DNA of 64,000 nucleotides. It comes from Aureimonas phyllosphaerae (lineage in GTDB: Bacteria > Pseudomonadota > Alphaproteobacteria > Rhizobiales > Rhizobiaceae). Shown piece by piece: positions 39,208 through 47,720 of this stretch. Position numbers and translations under genes: made by a program. Position 1 is the first letter of the stretch. Every line of letters starts with the position of its first letter. The stretch spans positions 1-64,000 of the forward strand of contig NZ_FOOA01000001.1 in assembly GCF_900113065.1 (NCBI RefSeq), read 5' to 3'. The notes under the pieces were generated by a model that saw only the letters and a program-made list of their open reading frames with translations, was not told the DNA's origin and ran no database searches.

Positions 39208-39477
39208 TCAGTGCGTGGCGGCTGTCGCGAGCTGCGGCAGCTCGATGTCGACTTCGAGGGTCGAGATTTGCTCGCCCCGGTCCATCTTCACCTTCACCTT
39301 GTCGCGGTTGACCGGCATATGCTTGGCGATCACAGCAAGGATCTCCTCGCGCAGCACGGCGACGAGGTCGTTCTGGCCGATCTCGGCGCGCTCGTGCGCC
39401 AGAAGGACCTGCAACCGCTCACGCGCGGCGGGCGCCGTCGTGGTCGATCGCTTCTGGAAGAAACCGAACAGGCTCAT
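39208..39477 (-). CDS. minE: Cell division topological specificity factor MinE
   Basis: MinE activates the MinD ATPase and drives the polar oscillation of MinCD. The 89-residue protein has the amphipathic N-terminus SLFGFFQKR, the MinD-contact helix [13 protein letters not shown], and the dimerisation strand [22 protein letters not shown]. Its ATG overlaps the minD stop by four bases. Confidence 0.96.
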   Translation of the reverse strand: MSLFGFFQKRSTTTAPAARERLQVLLAHERAEIGQNDLVAVLREEILAVIAKHMPVNRDKVKVKMDRGEQISTLEVDIELPQLATAATH

Positions 39478-40289
39478 GCGGCCCTCCGGTTGAAGAACTT
39501 GCCGAAGAGACCCTTCTTGTCGGAGGGCACGTTCATCGGAATGGTCTGACCCATCAGACGCTTGGCGGCGTCCATGTAGGCGCGGGCCGGGGCGCTCGCG
39601 GCATCCGAGAGCGTGACCGGTGTGCCGAGGTTCGAGGCGCGCAGGACTTCCGGGCTCTCCGGCACGATGCCGAGAAGCGGGATCGACAGGATCTCGAGGA
39701 CGTCGTCGACCTTCAGCATGTCGCCGCGCTCGGCGCGGGCCGTGTCGTAGCGGGTGAGAAGCAGATGCTTGTCGATGCGGCCGCCGCTCTCGGCGCGCAG
39801 CGTCTTGGAGTCGAGGAGGCCGATGATGCGATCGGAATCGCGCACCGACGAGACTTCCGGGTTGGTGACGACCACGGCGACGTTCGCGTGGCGCATCGCC
39901 AGCGTCGCGCCGCGCTCGATGCCGGCCGGGCTGTCGCAGATCACCCAGTCGAACATCGACCGGAGCTGATCCATCACACGATCGACGCCGTCCTGGGTCA
40001 GGTTGTCCTTGTCGCGGGTCTGCGAGGCCGGCAGCAGGCAGAGCGAATCGACGCGCTTGTCGCGGATCAGCGCCTGGTTGAGATTGGCGTCGCCCTGGAC
40101 GACGTTGATCAGATCGTAGACAACGCGGCGCTCGGCGCCCATCACGAGGTCGAGGTTGCGCAGGCCGACGTCGAAATCGACGACCACCACCTTCTGGCCG
40201 TTCTGTGCCAGCGCGGCGCCGAGCGCGGCTGTCGAGGTCGTCTTTCCGACGCCTCCCTTGCCCGATGTCACCACCATCACTTCAGCCAT
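39474..40289 (-). CDS. minD: Septum-site determining ATPase MinD
   Basis: A ParA/MinD-class ATPase of 271 residues. The deviant Walker A is GKGGVGKTT (10-18), followed by the KTTSTAALG helix and Walker [12 protein letters not shown]. The C-terminal [14 protein letters not shown] is the amphipathic membrane-targeting helix. Middle gene of the operon. Confidence 0.97.
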   Translation of the reverse strand: MAEVMVVTSGKGGVGKTTSTAALGAALAQNGQKVVVVDFDVGLRNLDLVMGAERRVVYDLINVVQGDANLNQALIRDKRVDSLCLLPASQTRDKDNLTQDGVDRVMDQLRSMFDWVICDSPAGIERGATLAMRHANVAVVVTNPEVSSVRDSDRIIGLLDSKTLRAESGGRIDKHLLLTRYDTARAERGDMLKVDDVLEILSIPLLGIVPESPEVLRASNLGTPVTLSDAASAPARAYMDAAKRLMGQTIPMNVPSDKKGLFGKFFNRRAA

Positions 40290-40348
40290 TGGGGCCCGTC
40301 CTCTTCATGGTTGTCTATCCGGTCGTCCTGCCGTCGCCGTCATGGCGA

Positions 40349-41125
40349 TCAGTTCGCGAGGGCGACCGTCCTCAGCACGGTATCGTCGAGCCAGACGTGA
40401 ACCGCCTGACCACGCATCTTGGGGTCGATGTCCTCGGCGGTCTTGTAGAGACCGTCGATCGCGATGAGTTCCGCTTCCAGCTTGCGGCAGAAGATGCGCG
40501 CATTGGCGTTTCCGGCCGAACCCGCCAGCGCCCGGCCGCGCAGCGCGCCGTAGACGTGGATCGAGCCGCCGGCGATCACTTCGGCGCCCGAGGAGACGGA
40601 GCCGAGCACGGTCACGTCGCCTTCGGGGAAGATGATCGACTGGCCGGAACGGACCGGCTCATCGATCAAGAGCGAGGGCGTCGTCGCGACATGCGTCGCG
40701 CGCACCGGTTCGGGCGTCTTCGGCGCGTCGGCGCCCGCAGGGGTCGGCTTCGCTTCCTTGGCCGCCGCGCCGCCTTCCGGCGTCTCCGGCGCCTCGATAT
40801 CGGCGGCGTTGCGGCCGCCCTTCATCTCCGGCGGCATGCCGGGCGAAAGAATGGAGGGCAGCGCGCCCTCGATGCCCATCACCCGCACGTTGCGCTTGGT
40901 GAGCTCGGCCAGAAGGTCGGTGAGCTGCTCGCGCGTGATCGGCAGACCCGCCACGTCCAGCACGATCGGCCGGCCGAGGAAGAAGCCGGTCGAGCGGCGC
41001 GCGAGGTCGTCCAGCTGGGTCAGCCATTCGCCGAAGGGAAGCTCGGGCGACAGCACCAGGGCCAGGAAGGACCGGCCGCGAAGGCGGACCGCTTTGCGTG
41101 TGGGTAAGGCTTCGGTCATCTTCAT
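40349..41125 (-). CDS. minC: Septum-site determining protein MinC
   Basis: Inhibits FtsZ ring assembly away from mid-cell. The 258-residue protein has an N-terminal FtsZ-binding domain (RLRGRSFLALVLSPELPF), a Pro/Ala/Glu/Lys linker at about 105-135 and a C-terminal beta-helix (GGSIHVYGALRGRALAG). The start ATG 41125 is used; ATG 41119 is an alternative, and neither has a clear Shine-Dalgarno. A perfect CtrA-type box lies 38 bases upstream. Confidence 0.94.
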   Translation of the reverse strand: MKMTEALPTRKAVRLRGRSFLALVLSPELPFGEWLTQLDDLARRSTGFFLGRPIVLDVAGLPITREQLTDLLAELTKRNVRVMGIEGALPSILSPGMPPEMKGGRNAADIEAPETPEGGAAAKEAKPTPAGADAPKTPEPVRATHVATTPSLLIDEPVRSGQSIIFPEGDVTVLGSVSSGAEVIAGGSIHVYGALRGRALAGSAGNANARIFCRKLEAELIAIDGLYKTAEDIDPKMRGQAVHVWLDDTVLRTVALAN

Positions 41126-41162
41126 TAACGTTTCGTTGCCAGCCGATCTAAGCGCCTCAGGC

Positions 41163-41178
41163 TTAACCGAGGGTTAAC
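41163..41178. promoter_or_regulatory. CtrA-type binding site upstream of minCDE
   Basis: TTAA-N7-TTAAC is an exact match to the CtrA consensus (TTAACCGAGGGTTAAC). It is 38 bases before the minC start. CtrA control of min genes is reported in Brucella and Sinorhizobium, so a direct regulatory role is plausible. Confidence 0.75.
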
Positions 41179-41220
41179 TCCTGCAGCACGCGCCAGCCTT
41201 GCGTCGGCGCTGAAACGAAA

Positions 41221-41243
41221 ACGGCCGCCCCAAGGGCGGCCGT
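41221..41243 (-). terminator. Terminator of the SDR gene
   Basis: A 10-bp stem ACGGCCGCCC/GGGCGGCCGT with a three-base loop; on the minus strand it is followed by TTTTCGTTTC. Confidence 0.85.
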
Positions 41244-41269
41244 CGCGGCAGGCTACAAGGGAGGTGCGA

Positions 41270-42022
41270 TCAGAGCGCGCCACCCTCCACCATGAAGTTG
41301 TTGGCCGTGCACATTGCGGCGTCGTCTGAGGCGAGGAACAGCACCATGCGCGCCACATAGACCGGCTCCACCGGCACCGGCAGGCACTGGCGCTCGAGCT
41401 GGGCGTTGAGGCTTTCCTCGGTGACCCAGAGCTGCTTCTGCCGCTCGGTCATGATCCAGCCCGGCACGACCGTGTTGACGCGAATCCCGTGCGGGCCGAG
41501 GTCGCGTGCGAAGGAGCGCGTCATGCCGTGAACGCCCGACTTGGCCGTCGTATAGACCGGCATGCCGCCGCTCGCCTGCATCCAGGAGTTCGAGCCGAAA
41601 TTGATGATCGAGCCGCTCTTGGCCGCGATCATGTCCGGCGCGACGGTCTGCGTCGCGAAGAAGGCATGGCGCAGGTTGGCCGCGATCCGCTCATCATAGT
41701 AGTCCGGCGTCACCGTCTCCCAGCCGTGCCGGTCGTCGCGCGCGGCGTTGTTGACGAGGATGTTGGCGGCGCCGACCCGCTCCTTCAGCCGCCCGAAGGC
41801 CGCCTTCAGCGCCTCAATGTCGCGCAGGTCGCACGGCTCGAAAGCGACGTCGGATCCGAGTTCGGCCGCCAGCGCCGAACCCCGCTCCGCGTCGATGTCG
41901 ACGAAACCGATCCGCGTGCCCTGCTCGGCAAAGGCGCGCACCATGTCGGCACCGATGCCGGACGCGCCGCCGGTGATGAAGGCCGTGCGCCCCTTGAGGC
42001 TCGGATAGATGGCGAAGGTCAT
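41270..42022 (-). CDS. SDR-family oxidoreductase
   Basis: Classical short-chain dehydrogenase of 250 residues. NAD(P) loop TGGASGIGADM (about 18-28), NNAARDD, and active site SNSWMQASGGMPVYTTAKSG with Tyr and Lys four apart. The C-terminus NTVVPGWIMTERQKQLWVTEES resembles sugar or glucose dehydrogenases of Rhizobiales, but no substrate can be assigned. It has its own terminator and lies upstream of the min operon promoter. Confidence 0.9.
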   Translation of the reverse strand: MTFAIYPSLKGRTAFITGGASGIGADMVRAFAEQGTRIGFVDIDAERGSALAAELGSDVAFEPCDLRDIEALKAAFGRLKERVGAANILVNNAARDDRHGWETVTPDYYDERIAANLRHAFFATQTVAPDMIAAKSGSIINFGSNSWMQASGGMPVYTTAKSGVHGMTRSFARDLGPHGIRVNTVVPGWIMTERQKQLWVTEESLNAQLERQCLPVPVEPVYVARMVLFLASDDAAMCTANNFMVEGGAL

Positions 42023-42121
42023 GGTCTCTCTCCCGGCGAAACGCTCGTGTCGCCGCGGCTTTGCGCCGGGCGCAGGATCGGGGTCAAGCCGCTCGATGGA
42101 AATACGCAGACAAGTTTGCGT

Positions 42122-42610
42122 TCAGGCGAACACGCCGCGATCGCGGTTGAGGCGCCAGACCGAGAAGTTCAAACCGAAGGCGACGCAGACCCAGGCGAGA
42201 TACGGCAGGAGAAGCCCTGCGGCCGTTCGGCTGTAGGGCGCGAAGGCGAACGCGGTGGCCGCGACCGCCAAAACAAGAAGCCCGATATCGGCGAGGGCCC
42301 AGAGCGGCTTGCGCAATCCGAAGAAGAGCCACGACCACAGGAAGTTCAGGACCATCTGGATGCCGAACAGCGTGAAGGCGCCCGCCGGCCATCCGGCAGC
42401 CCGCCAGACCAGCCAGCCGGAGACGGCGATGAGCAGATAGAGGATCGACCAGACAATCGGGAACGCGAGGTTCGGCGGCGTCCAACCGGGTTTGCGCAGG
42501 CCGACGTACCATGGACCCGGCTTGAACAGGATGCCGCTCGTGGCGACCAGTCCGGACAGCGCCACGAAACCGAGGAGAACGAGACCGTCTTCGAGCGTCA
42601 TGCGGATCAT
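42122..42610 (-). CDS. tspO: TspO/MBR family tryptophan-rich sensory protein
   Basis: A 162-residue membrane protein with five spans and the TspO blocks KPGPWYVGLRKPGWTPPN, FPIVWSILYLLIAVSGWLVW, LNFLWSWLFFGLRKPLWAL. TspO binds porphyrins and cholesterol-like ligands and affects tetrapyrrole metabolism and stress responses. ATG 42610 is used; the in-frame ATG 42601 is a shorter alternative. The next gene on the plus strand starts 105 bases away. Confidence 0.93.
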   Translation of the reverse strand: MIRMTLEDGLVLLGFVALSGLVATSGILFKPGPWYVGLRKPGWTPPNLAFPIVWSILYLLIAVSGWLVWRAAGWPAGAFTLFGIQMVLNFLWSWLFFGLRKPLWALADIGLLVLAVAATAFAFAPYSRTAAGLLLPYLAWVCVAFGLNFSVWRLNRDRGVFA

Positions 42611-42714
42611 GCCCTTTGCCGTTCGGCGGAAGGTAGCGCCGTTCCCCAGGTCTTTCCATTCGCCGCAACCGCGGCTAACCGGTCAGCGACGTCGACCACC
42701 GCACCGGACGCCCC

Positions 42715-43836
42715 TTGGCCAAGCTCGCATTCATTGTCACCGAGGACTGGTTCTTCGCATCGCACTTCCTGCCGATGGCCCGGGCGGCGGTCGCGATGGG
42801 GCTCGATGTCGTGGTGATCGCACGAGTCCGTGCCCATGCCGCCGCGATCGAGGCGACGGGCGCGCGGGTGCGATCGCTCGAGGCCGAGCGACGCAGCCTC
42901 AACCCGCTGGCGGCAGGCGCGACGGTGCTGCGTCTCGCCCGCATCCTGCGCGAGGAGAAGCCGGACATCGCGCACTGCATTTCGCTGAAGCCCATTCTCG
43001 TCGGCGGTGCCGCCTGTCGTCTCGCCGGCATTCGCCGCCGCGTGTTCGCACTGACCGGTCTCGGCTTTCTCGGCGCCAAGACCGACCGCACGGGCCGTAG
43101 CGCGCGCTGGGCACTCCGCCGGATCATCCGCGGCGGCCTCGCCTCGGACCGCACCCGGTTCGTGTTCGAGAACGAGGACGACCCACGCCTCCTCGGGCTC
43201 GATCCGGCGGCCGACGACGTGACGATTCTCGGAGGCGCGGGTATCGACCCTGAAGCCTATCCCGCGACCGCGCTGCCATCGGGCGACACGCTCCGCCTCG
43301 CCGTGGTGTCGCGCATGCTGTGGTCGAAGGGCGTCGACATTGCGGTGGAGGCCGTCGAGCGCGCCCGCAGAGCGGGGGCGGATGTCACGCTCTCGCTCTA
43401 CGGCGCACCGGATGCCTCGAACCCGAAGGCCATCCCGCTGGCAACGCTGCAGGAGTGGTCGAACCGTCCGGGCATCATCTGGCATGGGCCGACGACGTCG
43501 CCTGCCGCGGTCTGGCGCGAGCATCATGCCGCCTGCCTGCCGTCGCGCGGTGGCGAGGGCCTGCCGCGCACGCTTCTGGAATCCGCCGCCCGTGGGCGGG
43601 CGGCGCTGACCACCGACGTTCCCGGCTGCCGCAGCTTCGTGCGCGACGGCATCGACGGCTTCGTCGTGCCGGTCGATGACGCCGGCGCGCTGGCGACCGC
43701 CATCGGCAAGCTCGCGGCGGATCGAACCCTCGTCGAGCGGATGGGCGCTTCGGCCGCGGTGCGCGTGCGCAACGGGTTCACCGAGGCGGACGTGCGTGAG
43801 GAAATGCAGGCCCTCTACCGAGGTCTCCTCCGCTGA
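42715..43836 (+). CDS. Glycosyltransferase, GT4-like (polysaccharide synthesis)
   Basis: A GT-B glycosyltransferase of 373 residues. The N-terminal Rossmann domain begins AKLAFIVTEDWFFASHFLPMAR, and the C-terminal donor domain shows SRMLWSKGVDIAVEAV and the acidic/Glu-rich RGGEGLPRTLLESAARG motif. The start codon is TTG at 42715, chosen because it keeps the conserved first strand; the ribosome-binding site is weak. The next gene is a sugar aminotransferase, a common pairing in the synthesis of amino-sugar surface glycans. Confidence 0.85.
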   Translation: MAKLAFIVTEDWFFASHFLPMARAAVAMGLDVVVIARVRAHAAAIEATGARVRSLEAERRSLNPLAAGATVLRLARILREEKPDIAHCISLKPILVGGAACRLAGIRRRVFALTGLGFLGAKTDRTGRSARWALRRIIRGGLASDRTRFVFENEDDPRLLGLDPAADDVTILGGAGIDPEAYPATALPSGDTLRLAVVSRMLWSKGVDIAVEAVERARRAGADVTLSLYGAPDASNPKAIPLATLQEWSNRPGIIWHGPTTSPAAVWREHHAACLPSRGGEGLPRTLLESAARGRAALTTDVPGCRSFVRDGIDGFVVPVDDAGALATAIGKLAADRTLVERMGASAAVRVRNGFTEADVREEMQALYRGLLR

Positions 43837-44018
43837 GGATACGCCGTTTCCATCACGCTGCGCCCACCGGACGCACCAAACGTGATGCCTCACCCCTGCA
43901 AGGCGCTTGATTTGCCCGCGCGAACGGGTAGCCCTGCAATTCACGTCTTTCCCCACCGCGACGGGCCGCTCGCCAATCTAGCGATGCGACGCCGGGAGCG
44001 CGAACCGCAGGATCCCCC

Positions 44019-45152
44019 ATGAACCAGGCCATCTCCTTCATCGACCTCGCCACCCAGCGTGACCGTATTCGCGACCGGATCGAGGCCCGCTTCTCGCGCA
44101 TCATGGACCAGGGCTCCTTCATCATGGGCCCGGACGTCATGGAGTTGGAGGCGCAGCTTTCCGACTTCGGCGGCATGGCGCACACCATTTCCTGCGCCTC
44201 CGGCACCGACGCGCTTCTGATGCCGCTGATGGCCTGGAACATCGGCCCGGGCGACGCGGTCTTCGTACCGAGCTTTACCTTCGCGGCGACCGCCGAGGTG
44301 GTCGGCCTCGCCGGCGCCGCCCCCGTCTTCGTCGAGGTGCTGCCGGACACGTTCAACTTGGACCCGGCGCACCTGCGCCGCACGATCGAAGAGACCCTAG
44401 CCAAGGGCGACCTCACGCCGCGCGCCATCATCGCCGTCGATCTCTTCGGCCAGATCGCCGACTACCCGGCCATTCGCGCCGTGGCCGACGAGTTCGGCCT
44501 CAAGCTCATCTCGGACGCCGCCCAGGGCTTCGGCTCGACGCTGGACGGACGGATGGCGGGCGCCTGGGCCGACGTCGTCGCGACGAGCTTCTACCCGGCC
44601 AAGCCGCTCGGCTGCTACGGCGACGGCGGCGCGATCCAGACGGACGATGTGGGTCTCGCCGACGTCCTGCGATCCATCCGCGTCCACGGCAGCGGCAGCG
44701 ACAAGTACGACAACGTGCGCCTCGGCCTGACCGGCCGGCTCGACACGTTCCAGGCCGCGGTGCTGATCGAGAAACTCGCGCTCTTCCCGGAAGAGATCGA
44801 AGCGCGCATGCGCATCGCCGCGCGCTACTCGGAGATGCTGGACGGCATCGTCGCGCCGCAGACCATTGCCCCGAACATCGTCTCGACCTGGGCGCAGTAT
44901 ACGGTCCGTGTGCCGGGCGGACGCCGCGACGCCTTCATGTCGTCGTTGAAGGAAGCCGGCGTTCCCAGCGTAATCTATTACGGAAAGCCGCTCCATCGGC
45001 AGACCGCCTACAGGCATTGGCCGGTCGGCGGAAACGGCCTGCCGGTGACGGATCAGCTCTGCACCGAGGTCGTCAGCCTGCCGATGCACGCCTATCTCGA
45101 TGAGGCGACGCAGGACCGCATCGTCGAGGCGGCACGCGCGGCTCTCGTCTGA
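44019..45152 (+). CDS. DegT/DnrJ/EryC1/StrS-family sugar aminotransferase
   Basis: PLP enzyme that aminates nucleotide-linked keto sugars. The 377-residue protein has ASGTDALLMPLMAWNI, Asp166 in ISDAAQGFGST and the Schiff-base Lys195 in SFYPAKPLGCYGDGGA. RLDTFQAAVL and the C-terminal substrate loop VPSVIYYGKPLHRQ are typical. Close relatives (WbpE, PseC) act on UDP-linked 3- or 4-keto-sugars; the exact substrate is unknown. It follows the glycosyltransferase by 182 bases. Confidence 0.92.
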   Translation: MNQAISFIDLATQRDRIRDRIEARFSRIMDQGSFIMGPDVMELEAQLSDFGGMAHTISCASGTDALLMPLMAWNIGPGDAVFVPSFTFAATAEVVGLAGAAPVFVEVLPDTFNLDPAHLRRTIEETLAKGDLTPRAIIAVDLFGQIADYPAIRAVADEFGLKLISDAAQGFGSTLDGRMAGAWADVVATSFYPAKPLGCYGDGGAIQTDDVGLADVLRSIRVHGSGSDKYDNVRLGLTGRLDTFQAAVLIEKLALFPEEIEARMRIAARYSEMLDGIVAPQTIAPNIVSTWAQYTVRVPGGRRDAFMSSLKEAGVPSVIYYGKPLHRQTAYRHWPVGGNGLPVTDQLCTEVVSLPMHAYLDEATQDRIVEAARAALV

Positions 45153-45265
45153 GGCACTTCGCGAACGCAGTCTGGAATTGGACTAATTATCATCTTTCGT
45201 CAGTGACTTGCGCAGCTTTTCTCACGTGATACGACCGTTGCGGTTCGAGATTGCGGGAGTCGAGG

Positions 45266-45496
45266 ATGAGTGTCGTCACACCGGTCGAAGTGCTGGCCGT
45301 TCTCGGTCCGGTCAGCGCCGTGGTGGTCCATGAAATGGTTCGCAGCCGTGTGTCGGCGGCCGAACTCCGCGAGGCGCTCCGTCGCCTGCGGCATGGCGAA
45401 ATGGATGAGTTCGAGGCCTATGCGGAGCTCGATGGCCGCACGCGCCGCGTCGTCGATCTCCTGAGCAGCGTCGAAGCCGGGGAGCCTCGTGCATGA
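45266..45496 (+). CDS. Small hypothetical protein (76 aa)
   Basis: The ATG at 45266 follows GGGAG. The product has a hydrophobic N-terminal half (VEVLAVLGPVSAVVVHEMV) and a charged helical C-terminal half (REALRRLRHGEMDEFEAYAELD). Its stop overlaps the next gene start by four bases (ATGA). No family recognised. The layout suggests a pair of co-translated small proteins. Confidence 0.55.
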   Translation: MSVVTPVEVLAVLGPVSAVVVHEMVRSRVSAAELREALRRLRHGEMDEFEAYAELDGRTRRVVDLLSSVEAGEPRA

Positions 45497-45795
45497 GCAG
45501 CGATCCTGCGGGCCGGTCCGTCGAAACGGCGCAAAGTCTGGCGCGGCTGTTCGAACTCGCGATGCGCGACGGCCGGACGCCGCCGCTAAAGGCGCTGGAA
45601 CACATCGCGCGGGCGCTCGGCGCCCTCTACCAGGACGTCGCCTCGGCGCATCGCGGCCCCGCCGCCTGCCCATGCGGATGGGTGCCTGCGGGAGACGATC
45701 TCGTCCGACTTGCGGAAGCGCTTCGCTCGGGCTCGCACCGCACGGCAGCGGTGGGGAGAGACCTTCGCGCCATGACGCCAGCGGGCCGCGCGTGA
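45493..45795 (+). CDS. Small hypothetical protein (100 aa) with CxC motif
   Basis: Starts inside the stop of the previous gene (ATGA) and encodes a 100-residue protein: helices in the first half (ETAQSLARLFELAMRDGR; KALEHIARALGALYQDVAS), then RGPAACPCGWVPAGDD with two cysteines one residue apart, and a helical end. There is no signal peptide. The CxC could bind a metal, but with only two cysteines this is uncertain. No family recognised. Confidence 0.55.
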   Translation: MSSDPAGRSVETAQSLARLFELAMRDGRTPPLKALEHIARALGALYQDVASAHRGPAACPCGWVPAGDDLVRLAEALRSGSHRTAAVGRDLRAMTPAGRA

Positions 45796-45919
45796 CGATC
45801 CACCGGTTCTGATCGGAAACCGCGTTCCGCGGGATGGCTTTCCGGCAGCAAGCCCTTCCTTGTCTCGCTCCGCGCCGCACCTTACCGTCCTGCGAAACGA
45901 ATCCGGTCGCCAGGACATC

Positions 45920-46957
45920 ATGCCCCGATATAACTCCGTCATCGACGCCATCGGCAACACGCCGCTGATCCGCCTCGCCAAGGCTTCGGAGCTGACGGGC
46001 TGCGAGATCTACGGCAAGGCCGAGTTCATGAACCCGGGCCAGTCGGTGAAGGACCGCGCGGCGCTCTTCATCATCCGCGACGCGGAGGCCAAGGGCCTGC
46101 TGCAGCCAGGCGGAACGATCGTCGAGGGCACCGCAGGCAACACCGGCATCGGGCTGGCGATGGTGGCCGATGCGCTCGGCTACAAGACAGTGATCGTGAT
46201 TCCGGAAACCCAGAGCCAGGAAAAGAAGGACGCGCTGCGTCTCTGGTGCGCCGAGCTGATCGAGGTTCCGGCGGTCCCCTACAAGAACCCGAACAACTAC
46301 GTGAAGCTGTCCGGGCGACTTGCCGAACAGCTGGCATCGAGCGTTCCCGGCGGCGCGATTTGGGCCAACCAGTTCGACAACACGGCCAACCGCGACGGGC
46401 ACGTCGTCACCACCGCCGAAGAGATCTGGCACCAGACCGACGGCCAAGTCGACGGCTTCATCTGCGCAGTCGGTACGGGCGGAACGCTAGCCGGTACGGC
46501 GATGGGCCTGAAGCGCCGATCCGGCCACATCAAGATCGGTATCGCGGACCCGATGGGCGCGGCGCTGCACAGCTTCTACACGTCCGGCACCTTCGCTTCC
46601 GAGGGAAGCTCCATCACCGAGGGCATCGGCCAGGGCCGCATCACCGCGAACCTCGAGGGCTTCACGCCGGACTTCGCCTACCAGATTCCCGACGAGGAAG
46701 CCCTGCCAATCGTCTTCGACCTGATCGGCGACGAAGGTCTCTGCCTCGGGGGATCGTCCGGCGTGAACATCGCCGGCGCCATTCGCATGGCGCGGGAGAT
46801 GGGACCTGGCCATACGATCGTGACCATCCTCTGCGACTACGGCAATCGCTACCAGTCCAAGCTCTTCAACCCGGACTTCCTGCGCGAGAAGAGCCTCCCC
46901 GTGCCGGCATGGCTGGAGCGCAAGCCTACCATCTCCGTTCCCTACGAGGCGGTCTGA
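45920..46957 (+). CDS. cysK: Cysteine synthase A-like PLP enzyme
   Basis: Makes cysteine from O-acetylserine and sulfide. The 345-residue protein has the PLP Lys44 in NPGQSVKDRAA, the phosphate loop GTGGTLAG and the Asn/Thr loop TAGNTGIGLAMVA. ATG 45920 follows AGGA. It is longer than E. coli CysK by about 20 residues and ends in a Pro-rich VPAWLERKPTISVPYEAV tail. A close relation to cystathionine beta-synthase-like enzymes is possible. The next gene starts two bases after its stop. Confidence 0.9.
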   Translation: MPRYNSVIDAIGNTPLIRLAKASELTGCEIYGKAEFMNPGQSVKDRAALFIIRDAEAKGLLQPGGTIVEGTAGNTGIGLAMVADALGYKTVIVIPETQSQEKKDALRLWCAELIEVPAVPYKNPNNYVKLSGRLAEQLASSVPGGAIWANQFDNTANRDGHVVTTAEEIWHQTDGQVDGFICAVGTGGTLAGTAMGLKRRSGHIKIGIADPMGAALHSFYTSGTFASEGSSITEGIGQGRITANLEGFTPDFAYQIPDEEALPIVFDLIGDEGLCLGGSSGVNIAGAIRMAREMGPGHTIVTILCDYGNRYQSKLFNPDFLREKSLPVPAWLERKPTISVPYEAV

Positions 46958-46959
46958 TC

Positions 46960-47694
46960 ATGGCGCGCACCGAGGCCGCCTACCTCGACGACGCCTACCT
47001 CTCGACGCTGGAAGCTACAGTCGTCGCGCACGAAGGCGATCGCGGCATCGTCGTCGACCGCTGCAACTTCTATCCGGCGGGCGGCGGCCAGCCCGGCGAT
47101 ACCGGTTCGATCGAGCTGGCCGACGGGCGACAGGTCCCGGTCGTCGACACGCGATACGGCGAGGATCGCTCGCAGATCGTCCTGCATCTCGGCGACAGCG
47201 ACAGGCCGGCTGTCGGGGACAGGATGGTCCTGCATGTCGACTGGGCCCGGCGCTACAAGATGATGCGCATGCACACCGCGCTCCATCTCCTGACCGTCGT
47301 CTGCCCTTTCCCCGTCACGGGCGCCGCCGTCGGCGAGGACGAGGGCCGGCTCGACTTCGACATGCCGGAGGCCGACACCGACAAGGACGAGGTGACGAAG
47401 GCGCTCGCCAAGCTCGTGGACGAGAACCACAAGGTGTTCACGCGCTGGATCACCGACGAGGAGCTCGACGCCAATCCGGGGCTCGTGAAGTCGGCCAACG
47501 TCCGGCCGCCGCGCGGAACGGGGCGCGTCCGTGTCGTGGTCATCGGCGAGGACGGCTCGATCGACTCCCAGCCCTGCGGCGGCACCCATGTCGGCGAAAC
47601 GCAGGAGATTGGCGAGATCTACGTCGCCAAAATCGAGAAGAAGGGGCGCACGAATCGCCGCTTCCGCCTGCGCTTCGGTCATCCGGCCGTCTGA
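46960..47694 (+). CDS. Alanyl-tRNA editing protein (AlaX type)
   Basis: A free-standing deacylase that clears mischarged Ser- or Gly-tRNA(Ala). The 244-residue protein starts with FYPAGGGQPGDTG and has zinc ligands HTALH and CGGTH, as in the editing domain of AlaRS. It follows cysK by two bases, so translation is coupled. Pairing with cysteine synthesis is reasonable, since the family guards against serine and possibly related amino acids. Confidence 0.93.
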   Translation: MARTEAAYLDDAYLSTLEATVVAHEGDRGIVVDRCNFYPAGGGQPGDTGSIELADGRQVPVVDTRYGEDRSQIVLHLGDSDRPAVGDRMVLHVDWARRYKMMRMHTALHLLTVVCPFPVTGAAVGEDEGRLDFDMPEADTDKDEVTKALAKLVDENHKVFTRWITDEELDANPGLVKSANVRPPRGTGRVRVVVIGEDGSIDSQPCGGTHVGETQEIGEIYVAKIEKKGRTNRRFRLRFGHPAV

Positions 47695-47720
47695 CCCCCT
47701 ACGATCGCCGAGGTCCTGTC

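Noticed and set aside
43883-44022. 46-codon ORF before the sugar aminotransferase
   Set aside because: It overlaps the next start by ATGA but has no Shine-Dalgarno, and the product is rich in Arg and Pro with no protein-like pattern.
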